From: Paractinoplanes deccanensis
GTDB lineage: Bacteria > Actinomycetota > Actinomycetes > Mycobacteriales > Micromonosporaceae
Direction of reading: 5' to 3'
DNA: 64,000 nt
NCBI RefSeq assembly: GCF_016862115.1
Contig: NZ_BOMI01000028.1
Span: 1 to 64,000, forward strand
Below are positions 8,611-17,193 of this stretch, one piece after another. How positions within the stretch are numbered: the first letter of the stretch is position 1; each line of letters starts with the position of its first letter. Position numbers and translations under genes: made by a program. The notes below the pieces were generated by a model. It was not told where the DNA came from and searched no databases. It was given only the letters and a program-made list of their open reading frames with translations.

Positions 8611-8727
8611 CGGGAGCGCGCGGAAACCCGATAGCGAGAGCACGCGGAAACCCGAAAGCAAGAGCACGCGGAACCCGAAAGCAAGAGCACGCGGAACCCG
8701 AAAGCAAGAGCACCCGAAAAGCAGTGG
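8602..8727. repeat. 23-24-bp tandem array starting at a stop codon
   Basis: The motif CCCGAAAGCAAGAGCACG, or CCCGATAGCGGGAGC in its first copy, recurs with ccc at 8603, 8627, 8651, 8674, 8697 and 8713, so periods of 24, 24, 23, 23 and 16. Copies 3-5 are nearly identical. Copy 1 contains the CGA-TAG end of the 42-aa gene. The array fills most of the gap to the next gene, is non-coding, and its period is not a multiple of three. Confidence 0.9.
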
Positions 8728-8761
8728 ACAACACCCCCGGGCAAGACGGTAGACAGAGGGC

Positions 8762-9259
8762 GTGCCCCTGGCAGGTGTGCGCGTGCGACCGGCCACGGCC
8801 GGCGACGCCTATCGCCTGGCCGACATCGTGCTGGCGGCGACCGAGGACCAGGGGCGGCTGCCCGCCATGAGCCTCGAGGAGCGGGCCGAGTGGCGCGAGG
8901 GCTTCGCCGAGTGGAGCCGCCGCACTGCCGAGCTCGCCGACCCGGCCAACGCACTCTCCGTCATCACCGCGGAGAAGAACGCCGGCACACCGGACGGTGA
9001 GGTCATCGGCCGGCTGCGGGTCGTCCGCGATGCCGGCGGCCTGCGGCTGGCCGGCCTCCAGCTCGTCCCCGAGGCGCAGGGCCGGGGCATCGGCACGTCC
9101 ATCGTCCGCGACTTGCAGGAGAGGGCCGCACACGAGGGCGTGCCCCTGCTGCTCGGCGTCGAGAAGGACAACCCGCGGGCCCGGCGCCTCTACGAGCGCC
9201 TGGGTTTCCGCAAGACCGGGGAGGCGAACGGGGAGGATCTGCTGCGGTGGCCTACTTAG
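8762..9259 (+). CDS. GNAT-family N-acetyltransferase
   Basis: 165 residues. The N-terminus VRPATAGDAYRLADIVLAA is a typical GNAT first strand and helix. The acetyl-CoA binding loop is LQLVPEAQGRGIGTSIVRDL (Q-x-x-G-x-G type), and the C-terminal block is VEKDNPRARRLYERLGFRKTG. The substrate cannot be read. It starts at GTG 8762 and ends convergently with the next gene, with which it shares 8 bp. Confidence 0.85.
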   Translation: MPLAGVRVRPATAGDAYRLADIVLAATEDQGRLPAMSLEERAEWREGFAEWSRRTAELADPANALSVITAEKNAGTPDGEVIGRLRVVRDAGGLRLAGLQLVPEAQGRGIGTSIVRDLQERAAHEGVPLLLGVEKDNPRARRLYERLGFRKTGEANGEDLLRWPT

Positions 9260-9809
9260 GAACGGGACGGCCCGGGCCGTACGTGGTGCCGGCGCGGTCG
9301 CGTTCGAGCCAGCCGGTGTCGACGAGCATGCGCCGCACGCCGGCCACGTCGTCGGTGACCGCGGCCAGGCGGGCGTTGATCTGGTCCTCGTCGCAGAGGC
9401 CGTCGAGCGCGAGGTAGCGGGCGAACAGCTCTCCGATCAGCTCGTACCGCTCGCCGAGGGTGGGCGGCAGGCTGGTGAGCCGTCCGTGGGCGAAGTTGCC
9501 GCGCAGCTGCGGGTAGTCGCGCAGCAGCGGGGCGAGCGGCTGGAGCGCGTCGACGGCCGCCGCGGCCTCGCGCAGGACTCCCGGGTTCGCTCGGTAGACG
9601 CCGTTGCCGGTGCCCGTGGCCAGTCCACAGCCGACCAGGCGGGCGAGGGTCTCGCCCGCCTTCTGCACCGGCACGTCGATGGTGAACGCCAGCTCCGCTA
9701 TGGTCGCGCCCTCGGTGCCGCGGCGGACCAGCTCCGCGTAGGCGGCGAGGCGCTGCGGGCTGGACAGGTGGCTGAGGATGTCGGCGGCTCGGGCGGCGTC
9801 GGCGGACAT
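9252..9809 (-). CDS. DUF2087-domain protein with helix-turn-helix-like N-terminus
   Basis: 185 residues. The first ~80 residues (ILSHLSSPQRLAAYAELVRR, then a wing-like stretch) resemble an ArsR-type winged helix. Residues about 115-180 (LFARYLALDGLCDEDQINAR, then VRRMLVDTGWLERDRAG) match the DUF2087 domain found alone or fused to regulators. It is probably a DNA-binding regulator; its target is unknown. ATG 9809 (MSADAARAAD) is the best start. Confidence 0.72.
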   Translation of the reverse strand: MSADAARAADILSHLSSPQRLAAYAELVRRGTEGATIAELAFTIDVPVQKAGETLARLVGCGLATGTGNGVYRANPGVLREAAAAVDALQPLAPLLRDYPQLRGNFAHGRLTSLPPTLGERYELIGELFARYLALDGLCDEDQINARLAAVTDDVAGVRRMLVDTGWLERDRAGTTYGPGRPVPK

Positions 9810-9850
9810 GCCGACACGGTAGGACGACGCCGCCCGGGCCGCATCCCTAT

Positions 9851-12052
9851 TTAGTGGTCGGCGACGAAGGCCGCGATCCAGGCCAGCGGCGCGTTCCAGT
9901 TGATGGTCAGCTCGTTGGTGGACCAGGACTGGATGTCGTCGATGTAGCAGAACTGCGCGACGCAGCCGGTGAGCTTGCTCTGGGCGTACGGGTCCTGGAT
10001 GGCGCTGTTCGGGCCGCCCGCGAGCGTGCCGGCGGGCGGGTTGGGCAGCGCCGGGTCGAGCTGGCGCGCGTACCAGCGGCTGTGCTGGTTCTGCGAGCTG
10101 ACCTCGCCGTAGCCGGTCACATAGGAGTAGTTGAGCGCGTTGCGGCCGAACATGTAGTCCAGGCCGGTCAGCACGCCGTTGCGGTAGACGTCGCGGCCGG
10201 TGATCTCGTACGCGCCGGCGAGCACCACCATGTTGTTGAGGATGATGCTGTTCGAGCCCCAGTCCCACGCGTTGTTCGGCGGGGCGTACGGAACGCCGTA
10301 CGGGTGCTGCCGCTGGATGGCCAGGTACTTCTCGGCTCCCCGGACGACCGACGCCTTGACGGACGCGAGCCCGGGCAGACGGTTCGGCACCAGCGCCAGA
10401 TCGAGCCGTGCCGCCGCGGCGGTGGAGGCCCAGTCGAAGGCGCCGGCGCCGAACACGTCGGCGGTGTGCTCGGGCGACGAGAGCACATCGGCCGAATACT
10501 GCCTCTCCCCCGTGGTCAGGAACAGCTCGGCGGCCGCCCAGTAGAAGTCGTCGCTGACCTTGGTGTCGTTGTACGCGCCGCCGCCGATGTTGTCGGACTC
10601 CGGCGCGAGCAGCGCGGGGTTGGCCTTCGCGGCCGTGTAGGCGGTGCGGGCCACGGCGAGCGCGCGCTTGGCGAACGCGGCGTCGTACTTCTTGTAGACG
10701 CGGGCGGCCTGCGCGGCGGTCGCGGCCAGGTTGAGCGTCGCCGCGGTCGAGACCGGGTGCAGCTCGCGCGGCTGCGGGTCGAGGTGCGGCAGCAGCGGCA
10801 GGCCGGTCCACGCCTGGTCGTGGATCTTGTGGTGGGCCATGCCGGCGTACGGCTTGCCGGCCGGCACCTGCATGCGCATCAGGAACTCGAGCTCCCAGCG
10901 CACCTCGTCGAGCAGGTCCGGGGTGCGGTTGCCGCTCTCCGGGATGGCGAGGCCGACGCCGCGCAGCCCGCCGAAGGTCTCGTACGCGCTGAGCAGCTCC
11001 CACACCGAGATGCCGCCGTTGACGACGTACTTGCCGTGGTCGCCGGCGTCGTACCAGCCGCCGCGCACGTCCAGGGTGTAGTCGCAGACACCGGCCTGGC
11101 ACGGGACCGCGCCGTCGCCCTGGTTGGGCGGCACGTCGACGTGCCCGGCGGGCCGGCCGTAGCCGGGGCGCAGGTCGTCGCGGATCTCGATGCCGCTGCG
11201 CTGGGTGTAGTAGAACTTCAGGGCGTCGGTGCGGAGCTTGTCGTACGCCCGGGAGTCGATGTCGAACGGCCGGCTGGTCTCACCGTCGGCGGTGAGCGTG
11301 TAGCCCGTACCGCGCTTGGTGTAGCGACCGAAGTCGATGGTGTGCACGTTCTGCCCGGAGGACACGTCGACGCCGCGCGGGGTGGTGGTGCCGCGCGCGA
11401 CGACGGTGCCGGCGGCGTTGGCGAGTTGCCACGGCAGCGCGGTGGTGGCCTCGGTCACCACGGTCGCCGCCTTCGGGCCGTCCGGCAGGTAGGCGACCTG
11501 GTTGACGCGCACGCGCGGGCCGGTGTCGGGCTCGTACACCTCGGGCGGGACCCCGCCGACGAGCGAGACGTTGTCGAGGCAGAAGCGCCACGGGTCGGGG
11601 CTGCCGCCGAGCTGGAACGCGACCTGCCCGGTCGCGGTGTCCGCCGGCGCGGTGAACGTGTATGAGTAGTGCTGCAGCTCGCCCAGCACGGGCGACTGCT
11701 CGAAGTACGTCGTGTACGGGTCGACGCTGAGCCCGGTGATCGCGCGCACGACCTTGCCGGCGTCGCCCGAGGCGTCGAAGGAGAAGCGGTACGTCTCGCC
11801 GGCGACCAGGTCGATGTCGTTCTGCCCGACCGCGACGTCCCACTTGTTGACGGTGCCGCCGGGCACGTCCACGCAGGCGCGGCCGTCGGTCAGCGCGATG
11901 GGGCCGGACGAGGACCAGAACGGGTCCGCGGTGCCGTCGAAGCCGCCGTTGACGACCTGCTCGACCTCGGCGGCGTAGGCGGGCGTGGCGAGCAGCGGGG
12001 CCACCACGAGAGACGCCGCTAACGCGACGCGGGAGCGCTCCCAAAGAGACAT
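9851..12052 (-). CDS. secreted GH9 cellulase (endoglucanase/cellobiohydrolase type)
   Basis: 733 residues. A signal peptide occupies residues 1 to about 29, ending AYA. A CBM4/9-type carbohydrate module follows (about 30-170, [14 protein letters not shown] to [13 protein letters not shown]), then a CelD_N-like Ig domain (about 185-265, [19 protein letters not shown]) and the GH9 catalytic domain. The DAGD nucleophile/base motif is present in [17 protein letters not shown] near residue 335. The C-terminal catalytic acid motif appears as [16 protein letters not shown] near residue 715, and a histidine motif as [10 protein letters not shown]. It hydrolyses beta-1,4-glucan outside the cell. A CebR-like operator overlaps codons 4-8, so induction by cello-oligosaccharides is likely. 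Confidence 0.9.
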   Translation of the reverse strand: MSLWERSRVALAASLVVAPLLATPAYAAEVEQVVNGGFDGTADPFWSSSGPIALTDGRACVDVPGGTVNKWDVAVGQNDIDLVAGETYRFSFDASGDAGKVVRAITGLSVDPYTTYFEQSPVLGELQHYSYTFTAPADTATGQVAFQLGGSPDPWRFCLDNVSLVGGVPPEVYEPDTGPRVRVNQVAYLPDGPKAATVVTEATTALPWQLANAAGTVVARGTTTPRGVDVSSGQNVHTIDFGRYTKRGTGYTLTADGETSRPFDIDSRAYDKLRTDALKFYYTQRSGIEIRDDLRPGYGRPAGHVDVPPNQGDGAVPCQAGVCDYTLDVRGGWYDAGDHGKYVVNGGISVWELLSAYETFGGLRGVGLAIPESGNRTPDLLDEVRWELEFLMRMQVPAGKPYAGMAHHKIHDQAWTGLPLLPHLDPQPRELHPVSTAATLNLAATAAQAARVYKKYDAAFAKRALAVARTAYTAAKANPALLAPESDNIGGGAYNDTKVSDDFYWAAAELFLTTGERQYSADVLSSPEHTADVFGAGAFDWASTAAAARLDLALVPNRLPGLASVKASVVRGAEKYLAIQRQHPYGVPYAPPNNAWDWGSNSIILNNMVVLAGAYEITGRDVYRNGVLTGLDYMFGRNALNYSYVTGYGEVSSQNQHSRWYARQLDPALPNPPAGTLAGGPNSAIQDPYAQSKLTGCVAQFCYIDDIQSWSTNELTINWNAPLAWIAAFVADH
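12030..12043. promoter_or_regulatory. CebR/CelR-type operator inside the cellulase coding start
   Basis: The 14-bp palindrome CGGGAGCGCTCCCA differs at one end base from the CelR/CebR box TGGGAGCGCTCCCA, which controls cellulase genes in Thermobifida and Streptomyces (established knowledge). It lies 9-22 bp downstream of the first base of the start codon and encodes the WERSR stretch of the signal peptide N-region. A LacI-family repressor bound here would block elongation or initiation. No cebR-like gene is in the window. Confidence 0.7.
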
Positions 12053-12106
12053 GCAAACATATTGATCGATGCCGTAACGGCGTGTCAACGCGCCTGTAAC
12101 GGAAAA

Positions 12107-12136
12107 GCCCGGCCCTTTCGCGCGAAGGGGCCGGGC
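12107..12136 (-). terminator. hairpin terminator after the UBP zinc-finger gene
   Basis: A 30-bp near-perfect inverted repeat (GCCCGGCCC on one side, GGGCCGGGC on the other) lies 8 bp past the stop of the 12144 gene and just upstream of the cellulase promoter region. It has no U-tract, as usual in high-GC actinobacteria. Confidence 0.65.
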
Positions 12137-12143
12137 CGATCGG

Positions 12144-12494
12144 TCAGCGGTTGAGGTGGTGCTTCCAGTCGGCCGGGACGGCACCCGCGGGGCCGGGCGC
12201 CGGCTGGTCGAGCGGGTGGCTGTCGGCGGGGGCCAGCTTGGGGCCGTTGCCGGCCTCCTCGGTGCTGTAGTCCCAGAACCAGTCCTCGCCCGGCTCGAAG
12301 GACTGCACGACCGGGTGGCCGGTCTCGCGCCAGTGCGCGGTCGCGTGCTGCGACGGGGAGCTGTCGCAGCAGCCGATGTGCCCGCACTGGGCGCAGCGGC
12401 GCAGGTGGAACCACCATCCGCCGGCGTCGAGGCACTCGACACAGCCGGTGCCGGACGGGGGGACGTGGGGCTGGATCGGGTCGTCGCTCGTCAC
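12144..12494 (-). CDS. UBP-type zinc-finger protein
   Basis: 116 residues from GTG 12494; a TTG three codons upstream is an alternative. Cys and His ligands of a ubiquitin-protease-type zinc finger are visible: [20 protein letters not shown], then [11 protein letters not shown], and [16 protein letters not shown]. In bacteria this fold occurs as a small stand-alone protein or fused to response regulators and ferredoxin reductases; its role is unclear. A hairpin terminator follows. Confidence 0.8.
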   Translation of the reverse strand: MTSDDPIQPHVPPSGTGCVECLDAGGWWFHLRRCAQCGHIGCCDSSPSQHATAHWRETGHPVVQSFEPGEDWFWDYSTEEAGNGPKLAPADSHPLDQPAPGPAGAVPADWKHHLNR

Positions 12495-12524
12495 GATCAG
12501 CAACCTACCCGAGCCACGCCGGTG

Positions 12525-12989
12525 TCAGGCTGCATCGTCGGTCACATCGGCGAACTGCCCGCCGAGCGCCGCGACCGCCGCGTCGGCCGGCACCCGCAGG
12601 CCCACGCCGCGCTCGCCCGCGCCCAGGCTGATGGTGCGCCCGCGGGTCCGGGAGTCGGCGATCACGGGCCAGGGGCGGGCCGAGCCGAACGGGGTGATCG
12701 TGCCGCGCTCGTACCCCGTGGCGGCCTTGGCGGTCGCGGCGTCGGGCATCGACAACCGGTTGACGCCGAGCAGGGCGCGCAGCTTGGGCCACGAGATCGA
12801 CCGGTCGCCCGGCACCAGCACGAGCACGTAGTCGTCGTCGGCACGCCGTACCACCAGGGTCTTGACCAGGTCCTGGACCTCGACGCCCTGGACGGCGGCG
12901 GCCTCGGCGACGCTGGCGACGGGGCCGTGGCGCAGGATCTCGGCGGGTACGCCCAGCGCGGCGGCGGCGGAGGCGGCGGGATTCGGCAT
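12525..12989 (-). CDS. YbaK/prolyl-tRNA-editing-domain protein
   Basis: 154 residues from ATG 12989. The fold is recognisable from AAEAAAVQGVEVQDLVKTLV, VLVLVPGDRSISWPKLRALL, the TGYERGTITPFG loop and the end ISLGAGERGVGLRV. It belongs to the YbaK/INS editing superfamily, which deacylates mischarged tRNAs (Cys or Ala on tRNA-Pro). Stand-alone actinobacterial members are poorly characterised, so substrate specificity is open. Confidence 0.85.
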   Translation of the reverse strand: MPNPAASAAAALGVPAEILRHGPVASVAEAAAVQGVEVQDLVKTLVVRRADDDYVLVLVPGDRSISWPKLRALLGVNRLSMPDAATAKAATGYERGTITPFGSARPWPVIADSRTRGRTISLGAGERGVGLRVPADAAVAALGGQFADVTDDAA

Positions 12990-13008
12990 GTGATCAACCG
13001 TAGACAGC

Positions 13009-13043
13009 GAACAGGCCACACCCGAAGTGGATGTGGCCTGTTC
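13009..13043 (-). terminator. hairpin terminator
   Basis: A perfect 12-bp stem, GAACAGGCCACA with TGTGGCCTGTTC, closes an 11-nt loop. It lies 10 bp beyond the stop of the 13053 gene and before the YbaK gene start at 12989. Confidence 0.75.
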
Positions 13044-13052
13044 GACGAAGGC

Positions 13053-13400
13053 TCAACGACGGTTGTCCCACGGGCCGTGGTGATCGTCGTCGTCGTCGTG
13101 GTCGTCGTCGCGGTCGACCGTCAGCTTCCAGTCGCCGCGGTGCCATCCGCGGCGGACCAGATCGCAGTCGAAGTCCACCCACCAGTCGCGACGTTCACCG
13201 CGCCAGCCGGCGCGCTCGCACTGACGCCTGGTGTCGTAGTAGCCGACCACGTCATCGTCGTCGTCCCACGGGCGCACCTGGGTCTGCGTGGTGCCCTGCG
13301 AGGACGACCCGGCGGTGGCCGCCTGGGCGGGACCCGCCATCGTCACGCCCGTGACCAGGCTCAGTCCGACGATCGTCAGGATCCGCGTAGCCGCTTTCAT
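13053..13400 (-). CDS. small secreted Asp/His-rich protein
   Basis: 115 residues. The signal peptide (MKAATRILTIVGLSLVTG, cleavage after AQA near residue 27) is clear. The mature protein is ~88 residues with a Cys pair (QCERAGWRGERRDWWVDFDC), which may form a disulfide, and an acidic, His-containing tail (DRDDDHDDDDDHHGPW) that could bind divalent cations. The cysteine-containing core resembles small secreted actinobacterial proteins of unknown function. It is flanked upstream by a 14-bp palindrome and downstream by a terminator, so it is a monocistronic unit. Confidence 0.75.
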   Translation of the reverse strand: MKAATRILTIVGLSLVTGVTMAGPAQAATAGSSSQGTTQTQVRPWDDDDDVVGYYDTRRQCERAGWRGERRDWWVDFDCDLVRRGWHRGDWKLTVDRDDDHDDDDDHHGPWDNRR

Positions 13401-13454
13401 GTCTCACCCTTCCTCGAGCCGTTGATGTTCGCCTCAAGGCCATCACGGTGGTAC

Positions 13455-13468
13455 GCCGCATATGCGGC
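13455..13468. promoter_or_regulatory. perfect 14-bp palindrome in a divergent promoter region
   Basis: GCCGCATATGCGGC lies 55 bp upstream of the start of the secreted Asp/His-rich gene and 124 bp upstream of the DUF427 gene, in the only gap between these divergent genes. Its position suits an operator for either. No regulator is assigned. Confidence 0.4.
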
Positions 13469-13591
13469 AACGGCGGCCTTTGGTGCTTTCGGTCGAGCGA
13501 ACCTTGGATGTCCGGCCGGATTTTGGACGATCGGCTGCGCGCGGAGAAACAATGTGCAGAGGAACTGGATCATGAGCGAAGGAGCTCCCGC

Positions 13592-13969
13592 ATGACCGGC
13601 AAGCCCGTGCTGGAACCCGGACCGGACCACCCGATCACGATCACGCCGAACCCGGCGCACATCGTCGTGACGGCCGGCGGCAAGGTCGTGGCCGACACCC
13701 GCAACGCGCTCACGCTGCAGGAGTCGACGTACCCGCCGGTGCAGTACATCCCGCTCAGCGACGTCGACCAGTCGCTGCTGGAGCGCACCGACACCGAGAG
13801 CTACTGCCCGTACAAGGGCGACGCCGGCTACTACTCGATCCCGGCCGGTGGCGAGAAGTCGGTGGACGCGATCTGGGAGTACCGCGACCCGCGGCCGGCG
13901 GTCGCCCCGATCAAGGACCACATCGCGTTCTACCCGGACCGGGTCGACTCGATCTCGATCGAGAGCTGA
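13592..13969 (+). CDS. DUF427 domain-containing protein
   Basis: 125 residues from ATG 13592, with GAAGGAG at 13579-13585 as ribosome site. The core GGKVVADTRNALTLQESTYP, then PVQYIPLSDVD and TESYCPYKGDAGYYSI, is diagnostic of DUF427, a small beta-barrel cytosolic protein of unknown function. It is followed by a bidirectional terminator that separates it from the convergent sulfotransferase. Confidence 0.88.
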   Translation: MTGKPVLEPGPDHPITITPNPAHIVVTAGGKVVADTRNALTLQESTYPPVQYIPLSDVDQSLLERTDTESYCPYKGDAGYYSIPAGGEKSVDAIWEYRDPRPAVAPIKDHIAFYPDRVDSISIES

Positions 13970-14080
13970 GGACCGGGCGCGACGGTCGCCGTGTCCCTCC
14001 GGTCGAAGCCGAACAGAGCGGACACCGAGAGCAGGACGGCGAACAGGCGCACGAGAGACACGCACCAAGGAGAAACGCTG

Positions 14081-14109
14081 CGGCCCGGCTTGGTGATCAA
14101 GCCGGGCCG
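14081..14109. terminator. bidirectional hairpin terminator
   Basis: A perfect 11-bp stem, CGGCCCGGCTT with AAGCCGGGCCG, closes a 7-nt loop. It lies between the convergent DUF427 (ends 13969) and sulfotransferase (ends 14113) genes. Confidence 0.75.
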
Positions 14110-14112
14110 TCG

Positions 14113-15129
14113 TTACCTCGAAAGGGGTCGGCTGTTGCGCTGGCCGCTGGTCAGCCGTGCGGCCACGGCCGGCTCGCGGCGACCGGCGCGCACGGCGGCC
14201 TGGGCGTCGCCGGCGAGCTGCCGCAGCGGGCTCAGCCGGGCGCGCGCGGTGAGCAGCGCCCGGGTCGCGACCACGCCGGGCGAGGGCATCGGGCGCGCCG
14301 TCGGCTCGTAGCCGAAGCGGGCCAGCCGCGAGCCGAGGACCGCCTCGCACCGCACGATCTCCTCGGGGGTCAGCCGCTGCCGCCAGCTGCGCACCCGCCG
14401 CGTGGTGACGCTCTCGTGCGTACGCGTGTGCCAGGTCTTGTACGAGGGCACGGCCACCGCCGCGAGCTCCTGCGGCCGGGCCATCGCGGGGTCGTACTCC
14501 TCGCCCAGGAACGCGCAGACGCCCCGCAGCTGCGCCTCGGGCTCGGCGACCAGGTCCTCGTAGCGCAGCTGGAGATAAACGTCGGGCCGATAGACGCGCT
14601 GCGCCCGCAGGGACGCGTCGGCCGCGCGCGCCCACGTGTCGATGAGCGCGTCGAGCGACGAGGCCGCCCAGGGCGCCTCCTTGAGCGACGCCACGCAGTC
14701 GCGCCCGTCGCGCACGATGTTGATGATCTGCGCGTCCGGGAAGAGCCGCAGCAGCTGCGGCAGGTGGCGCAGGTACGCGGGCCGCTTGTCGCCCCAGCGC
14801 GGCTTGCCGAAGCGCTCGGCGTAGAGGCGGAAGACCGTGCCGAGGGCGGAGCCGAGCGTGGGCGGCGCGCCGACGATCGCGTCGATCACGCGGCCGGCGT
14901 CGAGGCCGAGGTCGCCGAAGTTGTCCGTGGTGACGATCCAGGCGGCGAGGTCGCGGCGGCGGGCCGGGTCGCGCAGGTCGCCGAGCTCGTGCCGGCGCTG
15001 GTAGGCGGGGAGCAGGAAGCGGCTCTCCGGCGGCAGCGCGATGCGCGGGTGGGCGTGCAGCATGAGCTGGAGCATCGTCGTGCCCGACCGCGGGCACCCG
15101 ACCACGAAGATCGGACGGTCACTCAGCAT
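14113..15129 (-). CDS. sulfotransferase-family protein
   Basis: About 338 residues from ATG 15129 (MLSDRPIFVVGCPRSG); an ATG 12 bp upstream is an alternative. The 5'-phosphosulfate loop GCPRSGTTMLQLMLHAHP is at residues about 10-27. The 3'-phosphate motif IINIVRDGRDCVASLKEAPW is near residue 140. Both bind the PAPS cofactor of the sulfotransferase superfamily. The acceptor (lipid, sugar or small molecule) cannot be predicted. The C-terminal ~45 residues are low-complexity and Arg/Ala-rich. No PAPS synthesis genes are nearby. Confidence 0.85.
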   Translation of the reverse strand: MLSDRPIFVVGCPRSGTTMLQLMLHAHPRIALPPESRFLLPAYQRRHELGDLRDPARRRDLAAWIVTTDNFGDLGLDAGRVIDAIVGAPPTLGSALGTVFRLYAERFGKPRWGDKRPAYLRHLPQLLRLFPDAQIINIVRDGRDCVASLKEAPWAASSLDALIDTWARAADASLRAQRVYRPDVYLQLRYEDLVAEPEAQLRGVCAFLGEEYDPAMARPQELAAVAVPSYKTWHTRTHESVTTRRVRSWRQRLTPEEIVRCEAVLGSRLARFGYEPTARPMPSPGVVATRALLTARARLSPLRQLAGDAQAAVRAGRREPAVAARLTSGQRNSRPLSR

Positions 15130-15295
15130 CGGACAAATCACCTCAGTCTGGAAAAAGCGTCGCTCCTCCCCAAACGATCACCCGTTCGTCTGGGCACGGC
15201 CTCGGAATCAGCTGGGATTCGGGAAAAAGGAGGGATCCGCACCGGTAGCGGCCCCACAGCCTGGGCAAAGCCGGTAGACAGGCGGCGCGGGCACC

Positions 15296-16252
15296 GTGGC
15301 CCGAGTGCGCAGAAGATCTTTCCTGCTGGGTGTGTCCGCCGCGGCCGCCGGAGCCCTCACGATGAGGGCCACGGCCGCCGGCGCCGCCGGGCGCGGCACG
15401 AGATCGGCCTCGCAGATCCTCGCGTCGGTCAAGACCTCGACCCTGACCCCGAGACAGATCACGCCGTACGTGCCGCCGGCCGGCACGGCGCCCGCCGGGG
15501 TCAACTCGGTCGGGCGCGCCGACTACCCGTTCATCCGCGACGGCCGGTCGCTGCCGACCCGGGTCTGGTATCCGGTCGGGCCGGGGCCGTACCCGCTGCT
15601 CGTCTTCAGCCACGGCATGCTGTCCCAGCCGGACGACTACGCGGCGCTGCTGGTGAGCTGGGCGCTCACCGGGGTCGTGGTGGCGGCGCCGCTCTATCCG
15701 CACACCTCGCTCGGCACGGCCGCGTTCAACGCGTACGACGTGGCGAACCAACCCCTGGACGCGTCGGCCGTGCTGACCCAGGTCGCCGCGCAGAACACGG
15801 CGAGCGGGCCGCTGCGCGGGCGGATCGACGCGTCCCGGATGGCCGCGGCCGGGCACTCCGCCGGCGGCATCACCACGGTGGGCATGTTCAGCGCCTACCG
15901 CGACGAGCGGCTCCAGGCCGGCATCGTGCTGGCCGGCACCGACTTCCTGGCCACGCCGTTCACCGGCGCCCCGGCCGCGATGCTGTTCGTGCACGGCCGC
16001 AAGGACGACACGGTCAGCTGGTCGGCCGGGCACACCGTCTTCGAGGCCGTGCCCTGGTCACGGGCGATGCTGTCGTTCACCGACGGCGGCCACCAGACCA
16101 GCACGGCCGAGTTCCCCACGGTGAGCCGCGGCGGGGCGGCCTTCCTGCGCTGGGCCCTGTACGGCGGCACGCCCGCGCTGTCCGCCGGCTCACTGGCGAC
16201 GCTGGAGGATCAGCTGAGCGCGGCGCGCACGAGCGCCGGGTCGGCGTCGTAG
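15296..16252 (+). CDS. secreted alpha/beta hydrolase (dienelactone hydrolase/PET-hydrolase-like fold)
   Basis: 318 residues from GTG 15296. A twin-arginine-type signal (RRRSFLLGVSAAAAGAL) leads it. The nucleophile elbow GHSAGG, the oxyanion region LLVFSHGMLSQPDDY, and a late Asp (HGRKDDTVSW) and His (DGGHQTS) complete a plausible catalytic triad. This pattern fits esterases or lipases of the chlorophyllase/cutinase-like group. Its end overlaps the convergent LLM gene by 43 bp. Confidence 0.8.
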   Translation: MARVRRRSFLLGVSAAAAGALTMRATAAGAAGRGTRSASQILASVKTSTLTPRQITPYVPPAGTAPAGVNSVGRADYPFIRDGRSLPTRVWYPVGPGPYPLLVFSHGMLSQPDDYAALLVSWALTGVVVAAPLYPHTSLGTAAFNAYDVANQPLDASAVLTQVAAQNTASGPLRGRIDASRMAAAGHSAGGITTVGMFSAYRDERLQAGIVLAGTDFLATPFTGAPAAMLFVHGRKDDTVSWSAGHTVFEAVPWSRAMLSFTDGGHQTSTAEFPTVSRGGAAFLRWALYGGTPALSAGSLATLEDQLSAARTSAGSAS

Positions 16253-17193
16253 GGCGTGTAGAGCGAGATCCGGTCGACCAGCCCGCCGAACCGCGCCCGC
16301 AGGGTCGCCGCGACGTCACCGCTCACCGCGAAGGTGTCCAGCACGTCATCGGTGATCAGGGCGGCCATCTCGGCCCACGCCTGCCGCCGGGACAGGCCGT
16401 TGAGCCGGTCGGCGAGCTCGCCCCAGCCGTGCAGCTCCAGGACCGGCCGGTACGCGGGCGTGGAGGCGTAGAAGGCGATCTGGCCGCGCACCGCCTGCTC
16501 CGCGCGCGCACGGGCCCGCTCGTCCGCGCCGAGCACCGCCATCGCCGACAGGCCCAGCGTGAAGCCGTCCAGCTCGCCGCCGCGGGCCTCGCGCAGCGCC
16601 GGGCGGGTGCGCTCGCGCAGGTAGGCGGCGCTGGTCAGCGGATGCACGAGCAGGCCGTCGCCGGCGCGCCCGGCCACCCGGGTCATCCGCTCCCCCACCG
16701 CGGCGATCAGGATCGGCGGATTGCCGTACGGGTTGGGGCCCGGGTTGAAGAAGTCGGTCATCAGGGTGTGGCGGTAGAACTCGCCCCGGAACGCCAGCCG
16801 CTCGCCGGTGCCCCACGTGTGCCAGACGGCGCGCACCGCCCGCACGAACTCCTCCATGCGCGCGGCGGGGCGGCCCCACGGCATCGCGAAGCGGCGCTCG
16901 ATGTGCGCCTGCACCTGGGAGCCCAGACCGAGCTGGAACCGGCCGGCCGAGATGAGCTGAAGGTCGTTGGCGAGCACGGCGACGCTCATCGGATTGCGCG
17001 CGAACGCCACAGCGATGCCGGACTGCAGCGTGATCCGCTCGGTGGCCCGGGCGGCGAGGGCCAGCGCCGGGAACACGTCGTGCCGCGTCTCGGCGGCCGA
17101 GAACCCGTCGTATCCGTCCCGCTCCGCCGCGACGGCGGCGGCCTCCACCTCGATCGGCGTGGCCGCGACGTCGGCGGCGAAGTCAACCAGCAT
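16210..17193 (-). CDS. LLM-class F420-dependent oxidoreductase
   Basis: 327 residues from ATG 17193, preceded by AAAGGA. Features of the luciferase-like monooxygenase barrel are clear: GYDGFSAAETRHDVFPALAL, RITLQSGIAVAFARNPMSVA, ISAGRFQLGLGSQVQAHIERR and NPPILIAAVGERMTRVAGRAGDG. In actinobacteria this branch uses F420 and acts on unknown substrates. Its start lies inside the end of the upstream HExxH gene (11-bp overlap), implying translational coupling. Confidence 0.88.
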   Translation of the reverse strand: MLVDFAADVAATPIEVEAAAVAAERDGYDGFSAAETRHDVFPALALAARATERITLQSGIAVAFARNPMSVAVLANDLQLISAGRFQLGLGSQVQAHIERRFAMPWGRPAARMEEFVRAVRAVWHTWGTGERLAFRGEFYRHTLMTDFFNPGPNPYGNPPILIAAVGERMTRVAGRAGDGLLVHPLTSAAYLRERTRPALREARGGELDGFTLGLSAMAVLGADERARARAEQAVRGQIAFYASTPAYRPVLELHGWGELADRLNGLSRRQAWAEMAALITDDVLDTFAVSGDVAATLRARFGGLVDRISLYTPYDADPALVRAALS

